Below are positions 63,901-64,000 of a stretch of 64,000 bases of DNA, in pieces. The stretch covers positions 124,001 to 188,000 of the forward strand of contig NW_002476262.1 in NCBI RefSeq assembly GCF_000189635.1. Direction: 5' to 3'. Position 1 is the stretch's first letter; every line of letters starts with the position of its first letter. The translations under genes were made by a program, and so were the position numbers. This DNA comes from Tetrahymena thermophila SB210 (Eukaryota > Ciliophora > Oligohymenophorea > Hymenostomatida > Tetrahymenidae). The notes under the pieces were generated by a model. It was not told the origin of the DNA. It did not search any database and worked only from the letters and a program-made list of their open reading frames with translations.

Positions 63901-64000
63901 AACTAAAAAATACAAAAAATATTGATAACATTAAATAAATTATTTTAAAATATACATAAAACACTAAATAACCTATAAAAATTGAAACATCTTTGTATTA
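60969..64000 (+). CDS. Very long Gln/Asn/Lys/Ser-rich protein, 3' end outside window
   Basis: One uninterrupted frame of about 1,010 codons with no TGA and no needed intron, running off the right edge. The first ~300 residues look folded: MRHSSLYKVQNEDLNDK, LFQETTKKFLAAIYQKQ, LNDWNRELTLL and a Cys/aromatic patch (FDISCNWCQFYDIEIFCFFI) with helical character. The rest is low-complexity Gln, Asn, Lys and Ser with many TAA/TAG codons, plus short ordered segments such as KISLGDIINLNYLYKPNL-type sequence near 63450 and KYRKLVSQSRYLWQKFLVED near 63800. This is typical of large disordered ciliate proteins. No kinase, nucleotide-binding or membrane motif was found in the visible part; function unknown. 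Confidence 0.82.

Overview
The window is ciliate nuclear DNA, most likely from Tetrahymena or a close oligohymenophorean. In every recognisable gene TAA and TAG sit in frame where glutamine is expected, and every gene I can close ends in TGA. The DNA is extremely A+T-rich, introns are short to medium GT...AG sequences that are even richer in A+T, and intergenic spacers are long and nearly featureless. No telomere, rRNA, tRNA, CRISPR or bacterial-type operon was seen. Coding calls rest on reading both strands with TGA as the only stop and on splice junctions that keep phase; exon coordinates are hand-derived.

Layout. 0.1-2.1 kb (+): 3' part of a NOL1/NOP2/Sun-type RNA m5C methyltransferase, then a small START-domain lipid-binding protein. 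2.6-6.8 kb (-): two tandem membrane-anchored purple acid phosphatases. 7.3-9.2 kb (-): two uncharacterised genes. 9.4-12.9 kb (-): an Enhancer-of-zeste-type H3K27 methyltransferase (CXC + SET). 13.9-16.0 kb (+): two uncharacterised ORFs that may be one gene. 19.5-24.0 kb (+): an 11-exon PX-domain protein. 25.3-25.9 kb (-): an ARF-family GTPase. 26.1-33.2 kb: a direct duplication (offset 3,841 bp) carrying two copies of a secreted Cys-containing protein. 34.6-35.5 kb (+): a small protein with two DGxGRD repeats, convergent with CCDC146 (36.3-39.7 kb, -) across a three-copy satellite. 40.5 kb (-): a 140-aa orphan. 40.9-46.8 kb: a gene desert. 46.8-48.1 kb (+): a PP2C phosphatase with strikingly different codon use. 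50.7-56.0 kb (+): LRRC9. 56.5-59.2 kb (+): ALG6 glucosyltransferase. 59.5 kb (+): a 113-aa orphan. 61.0 kb to the end (+): one very long Gln/Asn/Lys/Ser-rich ORF running off the window.

Functionally this is a mixed eukaryotic chromosome segment, not an operon-like system. Themes are chromatin silencing (E(z)), membrane traffic and lipid recognition (PX, ARF, START), ER N-glycosylation (ALG6), secreted or surface hydrolases (the phosphatase pair), signalling (PP2C) and cilia (CCDC146; possibly LRRC9 and the DGxGRD protein). The least explained items are the duplicated secreted gene, the PX protein with an ARM-like and possibly START-like C-terminal part, the DGxGRD protein and the 3' giant ORF.
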